64,000 nt of DNA from Streptomyces sp. B1I3 (lineage in GTDB: Bacteria; Actinomycetota; Actinomycetes; Streptomycetales; Streptomycetaceae): assembly GCF_030816615.1 (NCBI RefSeq), contig NZ_JAUSYD010000001.1, positions 1,364,001 to 1,428,000 on the forward strand. The letters are read 5' to 3'. Shown here piece by piece: positions 32,500 through 40,890 of this stretch; within the stretch, counting starts at the first letter, position 1, and each line of letters starts with the position of its first letter. The notes under the pieces were generated by a model, which saw nothing but the letters and a program-made list of their open reading frames with translations, was not told the origin of the DNA and ran no database searches. The translations under genes and the position numbers were made by a program.

Positions 32500-33129
32500 A
32501 TGTCCCGTACCACGCACGTCATCCGTAAGGCCCTTCTGCCGGCGGTCGCCGCCCTGGTCGCCCTTTCGCCGCTCACCGGTTGTTCGTCGTCCGGCGCGGC
32601 GCGGCCCGCCACCACGTCACCGTCCACCGCCGCCGGGCGCCCCGCCCAGCCCGACAGCCCTGCAGCGACGGCCCAGGTCACGGACGCGGCGGCTCCCGTC
32701 GAGGTGTCCATCCCCTCCATCGGGGTGTCCGGTCCGCTGATGCGGCTGGGCCTGAACAGGGACGGAACGGTGGAGGTGCCGCCTGCGGAGAAGGGGATGA
32801 CCGCCGGCTGGTACACCGGCGGGGCCGTTCCGGGAGAGCCGGGTGCCGCTGTCCTCATCGGCCACAACGACACCCGGTACGGCAGGGCCGTCTTCCACCA
32901 TCTGAAGGAGATCGCCCGGGGTGCGGAGATCATCGTCCGCGACGGGGACGGGGGACGGGCCCGCTTCGCGGTCACGGGCACCGAGACCGTGAGGAAGAAC
33001 GCCTTCCCCACCGAGAAGGTCTACGGAGCCACCGGCGAGCGCGTGCTCCGGCTCGTCACGTGCGACGGCGCGTTCGACGCCGACGGGCACCCCGTAGACA
33101 ACCTCATCGTGTACGCGTCGGCCCGCTGA
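32500..33129 (+). CDS. Class F-type sortase, lipoprotein-like N-terminus
   Basis: A 209-residue extracytoplasmic transpeptidase. It starts with a signal ending in SPLTGC, a lipobox-like site, then a Ser/Thr/Pro linker. The sortase core has IPSIGVSGPLMRLGL, VLIGHNDTRYGRAVFHHL with the catalytic His, and VLRLVTCDGAFDADGHPVDNLIVYA with the catalytic Cys. In class F relatives I expect an Arg just before the DN; here it is Val (PVDN), so the catalytic Arg must be supplied elsewhere or is absent. It would attach proteins to the wall. The adjacent anchored protein is the obvious substrate. GGAG precedes the ATG. Confidence 0.82.
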   Translation: MSRTTHVIRKALLPAVAALVALSPLTGCSSSGAARPATTSPSTAAGRPAQPDSPAATAQVTDAAAPVEVSIPSIGVSGPLMRLGLNRDGTVEVPPAEKGMTAGWYTGGAVPGEPGAAVLIGHNDTRYGRAVFHHLKEIARGAEIIVRDGDGGRARFAVTGTETVRKNAFPTEKVYGATGERVLRLVTCDGAFDADGHPVDNLIVYASAR

Positions 33130-33519
33130 CCGGTGCGGCCGGCGCCCGGTACCCGCCCGGCCGGTGCGGGGAACGCCCCGGGTGCCACGCCGGCGGTCCG
33201 GGACCGGTCCTCGGCTGAGTGCGGTCGCCACGGCGGAGTTCACCACGCGGGCGCTGCTCATCTCGGGCCTCCGGGCCGGGGGCGACCCGGCGGGGGTGTG
33301 CGCCGTGGACAGCTGACCGGCGAGGAAGCGGATTTCCTCCCACGAACTCCTCGGTGCTCCACCACGCATGAGGACGGGCGCACGACGATCAACACCGTGC
33401 CCACGTGCGGGAAACCCCGGGTGGATACGCTACGTCACGTTCGTCCCGGCCTGAGCGGGTCACCCGCCGAGGAGAGCCGCCGGGCACGGCCCCCTGAACC
33501 ACACCCGGAGGACCGACCG
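33130..33519. other. 390-bp gap without a recognisable gene
   Basis: The plus-strand frame is open but Arg/Pro/Gly-rich with no family likeness; minus-strand frames are also open and equally unconvincing. It ends with CCCGGAGGACC, the ribosome site of the amidohydrolase gene. Confidence 0.5.
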
Positions 33520-34320
33520 TTGCATCCTGGCCCCGCACCGTTCCAGCTCGTCCCCGGAGCTGCCGGCTCGCCGGTGCTCCTGCACGTGCCCCACTCGTCC
33601 CGAGTGGTCCCCGAGGAGGTGCGCGGCGGCGTCGTGCTCGACGACCCGTCGCTCGCCGCGGAGCTCGACCACATCACGGACTCCCACACCGCGGAGCTGG
33701 CGGCCGTGGCCGCCCAGGCGTGCGGAACGGCCCCCTGGCGGTTCGTCAACGGCCTGTCGCGGCTGGTCGTGGACCCCGAGCGGTTTCCCGACGAGCGGGA
33801 GGAGATGCTGGCCGTCGGCATGGGCGCGGTCTACACGCACACCACGCACCGCGCCCGGCTCCGCGCGCCCGGGTCGGACCCGCAGCCGCTGCTCGAACGC
33901 TACTTCCACCCGTACGCGCGGGCCATGACCGCGGCGGTCGACGAGCGGCTGGCCGCCACGGGGCGCGCGGTCGTCATCGACGTCCACTCGTACCCCACCA
34001 CCGCACTCCCCTACGAACTGCACGGCACGGGTCCCCGTCCTCCGATCTGCCTGGGCACAGACGGCTTCCACACCCCCGCCGGCCTCCTGGCCGGGGCGCA
34101 GGCGGCGTTCGCCGGATTCGGCGGGACGGCGCTCGACAGCCCCTTCCCGGGCACCTACGTCCCGTTGAAGCACTACGGGACCGACCCCCGGGTCTCCGCG
34201 CTGATGATCGAGATCCGCCGCGACCTGTACATGACGGAGCCTGGCGGCCCGGCCGGCCCGGGCCTCACCGCACTGGCATCCGCGCTGGCCGAGCTGGTCG
34301 ACGGCCTGCAGGCCGTTTGA
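33520..34320 (+). CDS. N-formylglutamate amidohydrolase
   Basis: A 266-residue enzyme of the PF05013 family. Typical blocks are VLLHVPHSSRVVPEEV, ITDSHTAELA, FVNGLSRLVVDPERF, VVIDVHSYPT and MIEIRRDLYM; His and Asp/Glu in the HVPHS, DVHSYP and EIRRDLY segments bind zinc. It hydrolyses N-formylglutamate or related N-acyl amides, last step of one histidine degradation route, although hut genes are not adjacent. The start is a rare TTG at 33520, placed 8 bp after GGAGGA; the frame continues far upstream but without similarity, so this is the most likely start. Confidence 0.85.
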   Translation: MHPGPAPFQLVPGAAGSPVLLHVPHSSRVVPEEVRGGVVLDDPSLAAELDHITDSHTAELAAVAAQACGTAPWRFVNGLSRLVVDPERFPDEREEMLAVGMGAVYTHTTHRARLRAPGSDPQPLLERYFHPYARAMTAAVDERLAATGRAVVIDVHSYPTTALPYELHGTGPRPPICLGTDGFHTPAGLLAGAQAAFAGFGGTALDSPFPGTYVPLKHYGTDPRVSALMIEIRRDLYMTEPGGPAGPGLTALASALAELVDGLQAV

Positions 34321-34482
34321 GGCCTTCGGGTACGCACCGGAGCACGAGGGGGCGCACCCGAGGCGCATGGGGGGCGCCCAGGGCGGGCATGCGTTCGGCG
34401 GGCGACGGATACGAATACCCTTGTGTCGCACGGGAGTTCCGGCGTCCCTCGGGGGCGTCGTCCGGTCGGCGGGGGGAGCTGG

Positions 34483-36507
34483 ATGGCCGACGGCAGAGCG
34501 GGCGGATCGGAGCGTGACGTCGCCGTGCGCCGGCACGTGGCCGCGAGCCTGAGCAGGCAGCAGGGGCCGCTGCGTCCGCTGCCCGCTCTGGTGCTGCTGG
34601 GTCCGCGCGGCAGCGGGAAGACGGCACTCACCGCGCATCTGCGCCAGTGGGGCCGGCGCGTGCCGCTGGCGAGCATCGACCTGGAGCCGGTCAGCGAGCG
34701 GGGCGGGACGCCCATCGACGTACTCATCGAGCTCGCGTTCCAGCTCAGCGCACACCACGACGGCATCCCGCAGCTGGGCTTCCCCGCGCTCGGCGCGCTG
34801 CTGGCCGCGGTCGGTACCGCCGTGGACGCGCGCGACCGCGAACGCGCCGTCCGCGACATGGCGGAGGCCCTGCGCGCGGGGCGTGCGCGGGAACACTCCT
34901 ACGAGGAGCTGCAGGGGATCGTCGACGGAATCGCCCAGCTCGCCGGGCTCGGCCTGCCCGGCTGGAGTTCCGTCGTCATGCCGCTCGTCCAGGGCGGGAT
35001 GCGCCTCCGGCTCGGCATGCGGCTGCGCCGCCGCTTCGCCGAGACGTCCGCCGCCGGTCCGGGCCGGGGCGCGACGGCCGACTTCCTGGTCGGCGTCAAC
35101 CGGCTGTACCACGGCTACCCGGCCCAGCGTGCCGAGGCCGAACGCGTCCTGCTGGACTCCTTCCTGGCCGACCTGCGCGGCGCCTACGCCACCGGCCGCG
35201 CCGACCGGCTGCGTACGACGCACTGCCTGGCGCTCCTGGACAACGCCGACTCCGCCGTCGGTGAATCCTTCCTCGCCCTCCTGCTCGACTCGCGGGAGCG
35301 CTCGGGCCGCCCCGACCCCCTCCTGGTCGTCGCCACGGCACGCAGGCGCCCGGAGCCACTCGTCCGCGCGGAGACCGGCAGCGGGCACCGCCCCGACTAC
35401 CGCGAGAGCTGGCCCCGGCCGGCCGACTTCCGGCCGCTGACCGCGGGCGCGCTGGCGGGTGGGCAGTTGCGCGACCTCAGCCGCCGCGAGGTCGAGGCGC
35501 AGGCCGGCGCCGCACTCGACACGCTGCCTGCCGGCTCCGTCCTGCCGCGCACCGACAACGCCGTGCAGTGGCTCGGCTGGCTCGTGTACGAGCTCACCCG
35601 CGGCCACCCGGCGGGCACGGCCGCGGTCCTCGACACCTTGCGGCGCATGCCGGCCGACCTGCCCTGGGACGAACGCGTGCACCGGTGCCTCGCCCCGCTC
35701 GACGGCAGCGTGCAGCCGGTGCCCGCCCTGTCAGCCGGGTCCGGCCTGCTCGAACTGCTGCTGAGGGACTGCTCGGCCCAGTTGGCCCGGCTGATGCCTC
35801 GGACCGCAGCCGGGGTGACCCTCGGCCGGGCGGAGACGTGCGACGCGCTCTGGGAGGGGCAGGAGCCCGTGCTCCGGGAGTTCGTCAGCTACTCCGCGGA
35901 CGAACTGCGCACCGTGCCCGATCCCGACGAAGGGCTCCCCGCACTCCACCGCCTGACCCGCTTCCTGCTGCTGCGCCGCCTCGACGGGGCACGTGGGGCC
36001 GGCGACGACCCCGGTACGTGGACCGGCGCGCACCGGGCGCTGCGTGCGGCGGCCGTCGCCCGCGGTGACCTGCGGGCCGTCGCGTACCACGACCTGGCGC
36101 TGGGGGACCTGTCCGCGGCGGTCGACTACCTGCGGGACCGTTTCGACGAGACGGGCGCCGACGGGTGGTGCGCCGACCTCGCATGGCTTCAGCGTGCCCC
36201 GTGCCGGTGGGACGGGGCCCTGCCCAAACCGGCCCGGGACCGGTACGAACGCCTCGTCGGCGTCGCGGAGGGCGATGCCGCACGGCGTGCCATCACGCGT
36301 CTGCTGGCGGCCGGCTGGATCACACCGCACCCCCGGCCCGACGGTGCTGCCCAGCCGTACGGGGACCCGCTGGGCGATCCGTACGCGGAGCTGTACCCCG
36401 ACATCGTCGAGGAGTTCCTGACGCTCCGCCGGCCCATCGGCAACGAACACGACCGCCATGTGCTGTTGCGTATGGCCCAGCGGTACGAAAGGAAGCCGTG
36501 GTGGTAG
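34483..36507 (+). CDS. P-loop NTPase, uncharacterised
   Basis: A 674-residue protein. The Walker A motif GPRGSGKT lies at residues 40-47 and a Walker B-like CLALLDNADSA near 250, the layout of AAA+/STAND-type ATPases. A Gly/Met/Leu segment (GLGLPGWSSVVMPLVQGGMRL) near 170 may be amphipathic. The C-terminal half is helical with winged-helix-like traits and ends in a domain of about 120 residues (GDLSAAVDYLRDRFDETGADGW). There is no sensor or effector domain that I recognise. The 3' end overlaps the next gene by 10 bp, so the two proteins probably act together. The ATG at 34483 follows a GGGGGGAG. Confidence 0.72.
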   Translation: MADGRAGGSERDVAVRRHVAASLSRQQGPLRPLPALVLLGPRGSGKTALTAHLRQWGRRVPLASIDLEPVSERGGTPIDVLIELAFQLSAHHDGIPQLGFPALGALLAAVGTAVDARDRERAVRDMAEALRAGRAREHSYEELQGIVDGIAQLAGLGLPGWSSVVMPLVQGGMRLRLGMRLRRRFAETSAAGPGRGATADFLVGVNRLYHGYPAQRAEAERVLLDSFLADLRGAYATGRADRLRTTHCLALLDNADSAVGESFLALLLDSRERSGRPDPLLVVATARRRPEPLVRAETGSGHRPDYRESWPRPADFRPLTAGALAGGQLRDLSRREVEAQAGAALDTLPAGSVLPRTDNAVQWLGWLVYELTRGHPAGTAAVLDTLRRMPADLPWDERVHRCLAPLDGSVQPVPALSAGSGLLELLLRDCSAQLARLMPRTAAGVTLGRAETCDALWEGQEPVLREFVSYSADELRTVPDPDEGLPALHRLTRFLLLRRLDGARGAGDDPGTWTGAHRALRAAAVARGDLRAVAYHDLALGDLSAAVDYLRDRFDETGADGWCADLAWLQRAPCRWDGALPKPARDRYERLVGVAEGDAARRAITRLLAAGWITPHPRPDGAAQPYGDPLGDPYAELYPDIVEEFLTLRRPIGNEHDRHVLLRMAQRYERKPWW

Positions 36508-38039
36508 CCCCCGACGACGACGCGTTCGTCCCCCCGCGCCCGCCCCGGCGCAAGGCTCCGTGGATCGCCGTGGGCGCGGTCGTCCTGGCCGGTGCGGTGT
36601 GGGGTGGCACGGAGGCGTACCAGGCCTGGCAGCACGACAAGGTGGAGTGCGCGCCGGGCATCTCGAAACAGGGGACCCGGGCGGAGTGCATCGGCGTGAC
36701 GGACGGGTCGTTCGCCTTCGACCCGTCGCTCAAGGAGGTCATGGGCAAGATCGAGGCGGAGAACGTGCGCGTCGAGAAGTCGGGCAAGGAGTACGTGTCG
36801 ATCGCGTACGTCGAGCCGCTGACCACCGTCAAGGGCGAGGAGGAGGCCAAGTACGGGCTGCGCGGCGAACTCATGGGCGCGTACCTCGCACAGCGCGAGC
36901 TCAACGACCCGGACCTCGGCGCGGGGCGCGGGGACCTGCCGCAGATACGTCTGCTCGTCGGTAACCTCGGGCTCCGCTCCGAACAGTGGCGGACGCTCAC
37001 CGACGACCTCGTCGCGATGTCCCATGACGGCAACCACCTCGTCGCCGTGGCCGGGTTCGGGCAGAGCCGCGGCGGCACCCGGGCCGCGGTCGACGCCCTG
37101 CGTGACGCGGGTATCCCGATGATGGGCGCGACGGTCACCGCCGACAGCCTCTCCGACGCCGCGGACCCCGGCTTCTTCCGCACCTCGGCGCCCAACCGCG
37201 ACCAGGCGCGGGGAGCGGCCAACTACCTCAGGGCGCAGCAGCGGAAGAACCCCGGTTACAAGGTCGCCGTCATACGTGACCGCAACGAGGACGACATCTA
37301 CAACACGTCCATGTCGAGCGCCTTCCAGGAGGCCGCGGTGAGCCGGGGCCTGAGGACGGAGGGGGCGCCCCTGGAGTTCCTCTCCGGTGTGGACGGTGTC
37401 TCCAACGCCTTCTCGTCCGTCGCCGACAAGGTGTGCGACCTGGAGCCCGACGCGGTGTTCTTCGCGGGCCGGGGCGTCGACATCCGCAATTTCATCTACT
37501 CCATGTCGGCACCCGACCGGCGCTGCCCGGTCACCCTGGTCACGGGCGACGACGCGGTCGGCGCCTATTACGGCTCCCTGGAGAGCGAGTCCCGGCGCGA
37601 GAAGTTCCGTACGGAGTGGACCGACAGCAAGGTGACCGTGCTCTACACCTCGCTCGCCCACCCGGCGCTCGCCGGGGAGCTGTACGCCGAGGCGAACAAC
37701 CCGCTGCCGGACTTCCTCTCCCTCTACCGCACCGAGTTCGGCGGCGCGGCCGACGGCACCATGCAGGTGCTCCAGGACGGTCAGGTGATCATGGGACACG
37801 ACGCGGTCTGGACCCTGGGCATCGCGGTACGCAACGCGGCGGGTCCGGACGGCAAGGGTCAGGTCAACACGGGCGCCACCCTGCAGATGCTGCTCCAGCT
37901 CAGCGGCAGGTCGGCGGTGTCGGGCCTCAGCGGCCCGATCTCCTTCGCCTCCGACGGCAATCCGGACGGCAAGCCGATGGCGCTGGTACGCATGGAGCCC
38001 TCGGGCGTGTACACGTTCCGGGAGGTGCTGCGGCCGTAG
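36498..38039 (+). CDS. Membrane-anchored type 1 periplasmic-binding-like protein
   Basis: A 513-residue protein. A 20-residue cytoplasmic start rich in Pro/Arg leads to one membrane helix (APWIAVGAVVLAGAVWGG), then an extracytoplasmic type I ligand-binding fold of the branched-chain amino acid receptor kind: YVSIAYVEPLTT, GELMGAYLAQRELND, VAVAGFGQSRGGTRAAVDALRDAGIPMM, and GHDAVWTLGIAVRNA. It is not a lipoprotein and no permease or ATPase of an ABC transporter is nearby. It overlaps the upstream NTPase gene by 10 bp (start GTG at 36498, ribosome site AAAGGAAG inside that gene). A sensor or signalling receptor for the NTPase is a reasonable inference. Confidence 0.78.
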   Translation: MVVAPDDDAFVPPRPPRRKAPWIAVGAVVLAGAVWGGTEAYQAWQHDKVECAPGISKQGTRAECIGVTDGSFAFDPSLKEVMGKIEAENVRVEKSGKEYVSIAYVEPLTTVKGEEEAKYGLRGELMGAYLAQRELNDPDLGAGRGDLPQIRLLVGNLGLRSEQWRTLTDDLVAMSHDGNHLVAVAGFGQSRGGTRAAVDALRDAGIPMMGATVTADSLSDAADPGFFRTSAPNRDQARGAANYLRAQQRKNPGYKVAVIRDRNEDDIYNTSMSSAFQEAAVSRGLRTEGAPLEFLSGVDGVSNAFSSVADKVCDLEPDAVFFAGRGVDIRNFIYSMSAPDRRCPVTLVTGDDAVGAYYGSLESESRREKFRTEWTDSKVTVLYTSLAHPALAGELYAEANNPLPDFLSLYRTEFGGAADGTMQVLQDGQVIMGHDAVWTLGIAVRNAAGPDGKGQVNTGATLQMLLQLSGRSAVSGLSGPISFASDGNPDGKPMALVRMEPSGVYTFREVLRP

Positions 38040-38043
38040 GGCA

Positions 38044-38066
38044 GGCCGAGCCGGGCCGGCTAGGCC
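38044..38066. terminator. Bidirectional hairpin between convergent genes
   Basis: GGCCGAGCC pairs with GGCTAGGCC with one mismatch, lying between the stops of the binding-protein gene and the MBL-fold gene. Confidence 0.5.
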
Positions 38067-38075
38067 GACAGCGCC

Positions 38076-38843
38076 TCAGACGACCCGGAAGACAGCGCCG
38101 GGTGATGCGTGGTCGACGGGCCCGTCGAAGCGGGCGGAGGCACGCGCCACCGCGTCCCCCGGGGTGAGGGAGCGGCCGACGTGCGTCACGACCAACCGGC
38201 CTGCCCGGGCCGCCTCGGCGGTGTCACCGGCGTCCTCGGGTGTGTGGTGCACTCGTTCACCCTCGGCCCGCACCTGCGCGCTCTCGGCCTCGCACAACAG
38301 GAGGTCACACCGCTCGGCGAGGCTTGTGAGGTTGGCGCACGGCGCTGTGTCTCCCGAGTAGACCAACGACCTGTCCGAGGTCTCGACGCGCAGCGCGAAG
38401 GCGGGAATGCCGTGCGCCACCGCCCTGCTGATCAGGGTGAGCGCGCCGGCGTGCGCTTGATGCCCGTCGTGGAGTTCATGTACCTCGAAGGCCTCTTCGA
38501 CCGGGCTGCGGGCCGAGGTGTTGGTGAGGAAGTGGGCCAGCCGGCCGGCGATGCCCGGCGGGCCGTACAGAGGGATCGGCGCGGCGAGCTCCACGTCCGC
38601 GAAGAGGGCGGCGTAGTAGGCGGTGAGCAGGTCGGCGCTGTGGTCGGCGTGCAGATGCGAGATCCAGATGGCGTCCAACTCATCGATTCGCGTGTGCCGT
38701 TGCAGCTGGGCCAGCGTCCCGCTTCCCGCGTCCACCCACACCCGGGTACCACGGTGCGACACCAGGTATCCGGAACACGGGTTGTCCACGCTCGCATACG
38801 GCGTGGCAGACCCCAGAACGGTGAGAAGAAGGTCGTCGGTCAC
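38076..38843 (-). CDS. MBL-fold metallo-hydrolase (RNase Z/AtsA-like)
   Basis: A 255-residue soluble hydrolase. The zinc motif SHLHADHSADL (His63, His65, Asp67, His68) is intact, with further ligands expected in VYSGDTAPC and VVTHVGRSLTP. The start LLLTVLGSATPYASVDNPCSGYLV is typical of the RNase Z/arylsulfatase-like branch, which cleaves phosphodiesters or esters; the substrate is unknown. It starts with GTG at 38843, overlapping by 4 bp a small upstream reading frame, so translation could be coupled to that peptide. It converges with the binding-protein gene. Confidence 0.85.
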   Translation of the reverse strand: MTDDLLLTVLGSATPYASVDNPCSGYLVSHRGTRVWVDAGSGTLAQLQRHTRIDELDAIWISHLHADHSADLLTAYYAALFADVELAAPIPLYGPPGIAGRLAHFLTNTSARSPVEEAFEVHELHDGHQAHAGALTLISRAVAHGIPAFALRVETSDRSLVYSGDTAPCANLTSLAERCDLLLCEAESAQVRAEGERVHHTPEDAGDTAEAARAGRLVVTHVGRSLTPGDAVARASARFDGPVDHASPGAVFRVV

Positions 38844-39028
38844 ACGGGAAGTCTATGAGCTGTCCCGTAGGGCGCCGGCTGCCGGTGACAGTCGCCGAGG
38901 GGCGCGGTGGAGCACCGGCTGCGCGCCTGGCGGGCCCACCGTTCCACGGTGCGTCCCCATGCCTCACGGTGAGCCCTCCGGGTGTCGGCGGGTGGTGCGT
39001 CGCTCTGTGTCGCCGGGGTCGGGGTCAT
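38840..39028 (-). CDS. Possible small upstream peptide
   Basis: A 62-codon frame from ATG 39028 that ends in TGA overlapping the GTG of the MBL gene (GTGA). The first 45 codons have Streptomyces-like G/C third positions (MTPTPATQSDAPPADTRRAH). The product is Pro/Arg-rich with no family likeness. There is no ribosome site before its ATG, so a leaderless start or a non-coding leader are both possible. Confidence 0.35.
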   Translation of the reverse strand: MTPTPATQSDAPPADTRRAHREAWGRTVERWARQARSRCSTAPLGDCHRQPAPYGTAHRLPV

Positions 39029-39096
39029 TACGGCCCGGAGGTCCGGGCCGTCACGCTTCGCGCCGGGCGCGGAGAGGGGGCGAGGGGGCCGGGGAT

Positions 39097-39126
39097 GATG
39101 TCCGGCGGGGGGGCCGGCCGGACATC
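39097..39126 (-). terminator. Hairpin terminator of the chitinase gene
   Basis: GATGTCCGGC and GCCGGACATC pair around a G-rich loop, about 20 bp beyond the chitinase stop on the minus strand. Confidence 0.6.
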
Positions 39127-39147
39127 ACCTTCGCGCAGGGCCCGGGT

Positions 39148-40671
39148 TCAGCAGGTGCCGAGGTCCTGCCAGACACCCCACTGGCCGGTGGTGCCGGGCT
39201 CCTCGCCCGTCGTCCACCACTTGGCCTTCCAGGTGTGGCCCTTGTGCGAGACCTGCTGACCGCCGGTGTAGACCGTCGCGGTGGCCCACGGTGCGGACGC
39301 GCACTGGTTACCGGCTCCGCCGGTGACGGTGAGGGTGTACGTGGCCGTGTGACTCCCGGAGGCTCCCCTGCCGGTGACGCTGATGCGGTACGTGCCCGAG
39401 GCCGCGGCCCGCGTGGTGGTCAGGGTGAGCGTCGACGAGCCACCGGCCGTCACCGACGTGGGGCTGAGTGACGCGGTGACACCGGCGGGGGCTCCGCTGA
39501 CGGTCAGGCCGACCTGCTGGGCGTCGCCCGACGTCACCGCGGTCCTCACCGTGGTGGTGGCCGAACTGCCCGCCGCCACCGACCCCGAGGCGGGTGTCGC
39601 CGTCACGGAGAAGTCGTCGCCCGGCGTCGTGGTGCCGCTGGTGAAGGGCGAGAAGATGTGGGTGAAGTCCCAGGTGTTCTGCTGGATGCCGGAGCAGTGG
39701 TCGGCTGCCGGGCCGCCGGGGCAGCCGCCGTTGTCCCGCTGGAGTGCCCAGAACGACAAGGTGTCGATGCCCTTGGCCACGGCCCAGTCGTACACCTGCG
39801 TGGCGTCGGCCAGGGTGAAGGTCTCGGCCGGCCCGAAGTCGTCGACGCCCGGCATCTCGGTGACGCCGATCATGCCCCACAGCTGGGTGGACGTCTTGTC
39901 CGGGTGCAGCCGGGCAAGTTGGTCGTGCAACCCCTGAGCGGCCGTCTCGGTGTCGTCGGCCATGTCGTGGGCGGCGTTGTCGTAGTAGTCGAAGGTCATG
40001 ATGTTCACGACGTCGACGCGCGTGCCGTTGCTCACCGCGTTACGCAGCACGGCCAGCCCGCCGGCGGCCAGGCCGTCGGTGGTCGTCGGCAGCGTGTAGG
40101 AGATCTCCAGCGGGCGGCCCTCGGCCGCGGCCCACTCCTGGACGAGCTTGATGGCCTTGTTCCGGCGGTCGATGCCGGCGGCGTTGTCGAGCGCGTCGAC
40201 CTCGATGTCCATGTCGAGCCGCGAGACGTCGTAGGTCGTGATGACCTTCTCGTACGCCGCGGCGATCTGGCCGACGTCGGTGCAGCTGTCGGCGATCTCC
40301 GTGCCGGTGGTGTCCGCCGTGTAACCGCCGAACGAGGGAATGACGTCCCCGCCGGCAGCCTGGATGGTCCTGATGTCGGCGCCGAAGCTGGCGGGGGCGA
40401 TCGGCAGGCCCGTGTCGCCGTTCCAGTACGGCGTGCAGGAGCCCGGGGACGCGGTCTGGAGAAACGCCATGGTCAGGTGCTTGGCACCCGACTCGGCTGC
40501 CATCGCCGCGGGGCTCTCGCCGGTCCAGGACTCGAAGTAGGGAGCGAAGACGTGGGCCGGCAGCGGGGTCGCCGCCTGGGCGCTGCCGGCGCCCGTCACG
40601 GCCATGCCGGCTGCTGCCACCGTGGTGACGGCAGCGGTCGCGAGCGCGCGGACGGATCGTAAGCGTCTCAT
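39148..40671 (-). CDS. Secreted GH18 chitinase with Ig-like and CBM5/12 domains
   Basis: A 507-residue secreted enzyme. The signal peptide ends near GSAQAAT. The GH18 barrel (35-340) has the active-site RLDMDIEVDA, giving the DxDxE triad at Asp153, Asp155 and Glu157, and SFWALQRDNGGCPG at its end. A fibronectin/Ig-like linker domain (about 355-450) is followed by a 50-residue CBM5/12 chitin-binding module (PWATATVYTGGQQVSHKGHTW, WWTTGEEPG). It degrades chitin outside the cell. GGGACAG precedes the ATG at 40671. The promoter carries the direct-repeat/DasR-like operator of Streptomyces chitinase genes. Confidence 0.9.
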   Translation of the reverse strand: MRRLRSVRALATAAVTTVAAAGMAVTGAGSAQAATPLPAHVFAPYFESWTGESPAAMAAESGAKHLTMAFLQTASPGSCTPYWNGDTGLPIAPASFGADIRTIQAAGGDVIPSFGGYTADTTGTEIADSCTDVGQIAAAYEKVITTYDVSRLDMDIEVDALDNAAGIDRRNKAIKLVQEWAAAEGRPLEISYTLPTTTDGLAAGGLAVLRNAVSNGTRVDVVNIMTFDYYDNAAHDMADDTETAAQGLHDQLARLHPDKTSTQLWGMIGVTEMPGVDDFGPAETFTLADATQVYDWAVAKGIDTLSFWALQRDNGGCPGGPAADHCSGIQQNTWDFTHIFSPFTSGTTTPGDDFSVTATPASGSVAAGSSATTTVRTAVTSGDAQQVGLTVSGAPAGVTASLSPTSVTAGGSSTLTLTTTRAAASGTYRISVTGRGASGSHTATYTLTVTGGAGNQCASAPWATATVYTGGQQVSHKGHTWKAKWWTTGEEPGTTGQWGVWQDLGTC

Positions 40672-40735
40672 GTCTGTCCCAGCTGTAGGGGGGATGGCCG
40701 CGCACCCGCGGCCCTGTGCACCGGTGTCGGGGTAC

Positions 40736-40793
40736 GGGATACCGCTCCCGCCGTCGACAAGTCAATGGTCTGGACCAAAAGAGGACTAGACCA
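40736..40793 (-). promoter_or_regulatory. Chitinase promoter with DasR-type (dre) sites
   Basis: On the minus strand TTGACT (40760-40765) and TATCCC (40736-40741) are 18 bp apart. Directly upstream lie TGGTCCAGACCA (40766-40777), nearly the DasR consensus TGGTCTAGACCA, and TGGTCTAGTCC (40783-40793), 16 bp apart. This matches the twin elements of Streptomyces chitinase promoters that are relieved by glucosamine-6-phosphate through DasR and induced by chitin. Confidence 0.8.
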
Positions 40794-40837
40794 TTCGCGA
40801 CGATGGCGGTACCCGCCCCTGGTCGGCGCACCACCGC

Positions 40838-40873
40838 GGGGCGGACCACTTCACGTGAGAAGTGGTCCGCCCC
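40838..40873 (-). terminator. Perfect 15-bp hairpin after the questin oxidase-like gene
   Basis: GGGGCGGACCACTTC and its exact complement enclose a 6-nt loop, 18 bp beyond the stop of the gene ending at 40891. Confidence 0.75.
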
Positions 40874-40890
40874 ACGGGCCCGGCAGCGGC

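Noticed and set aside
33130..33519. Upstream extension of the N-formylglutamate amidohydrolase
   Set aside because: The frame is open but low-complexity, and a GGAGGA-TTG start fits the family start at 33520.
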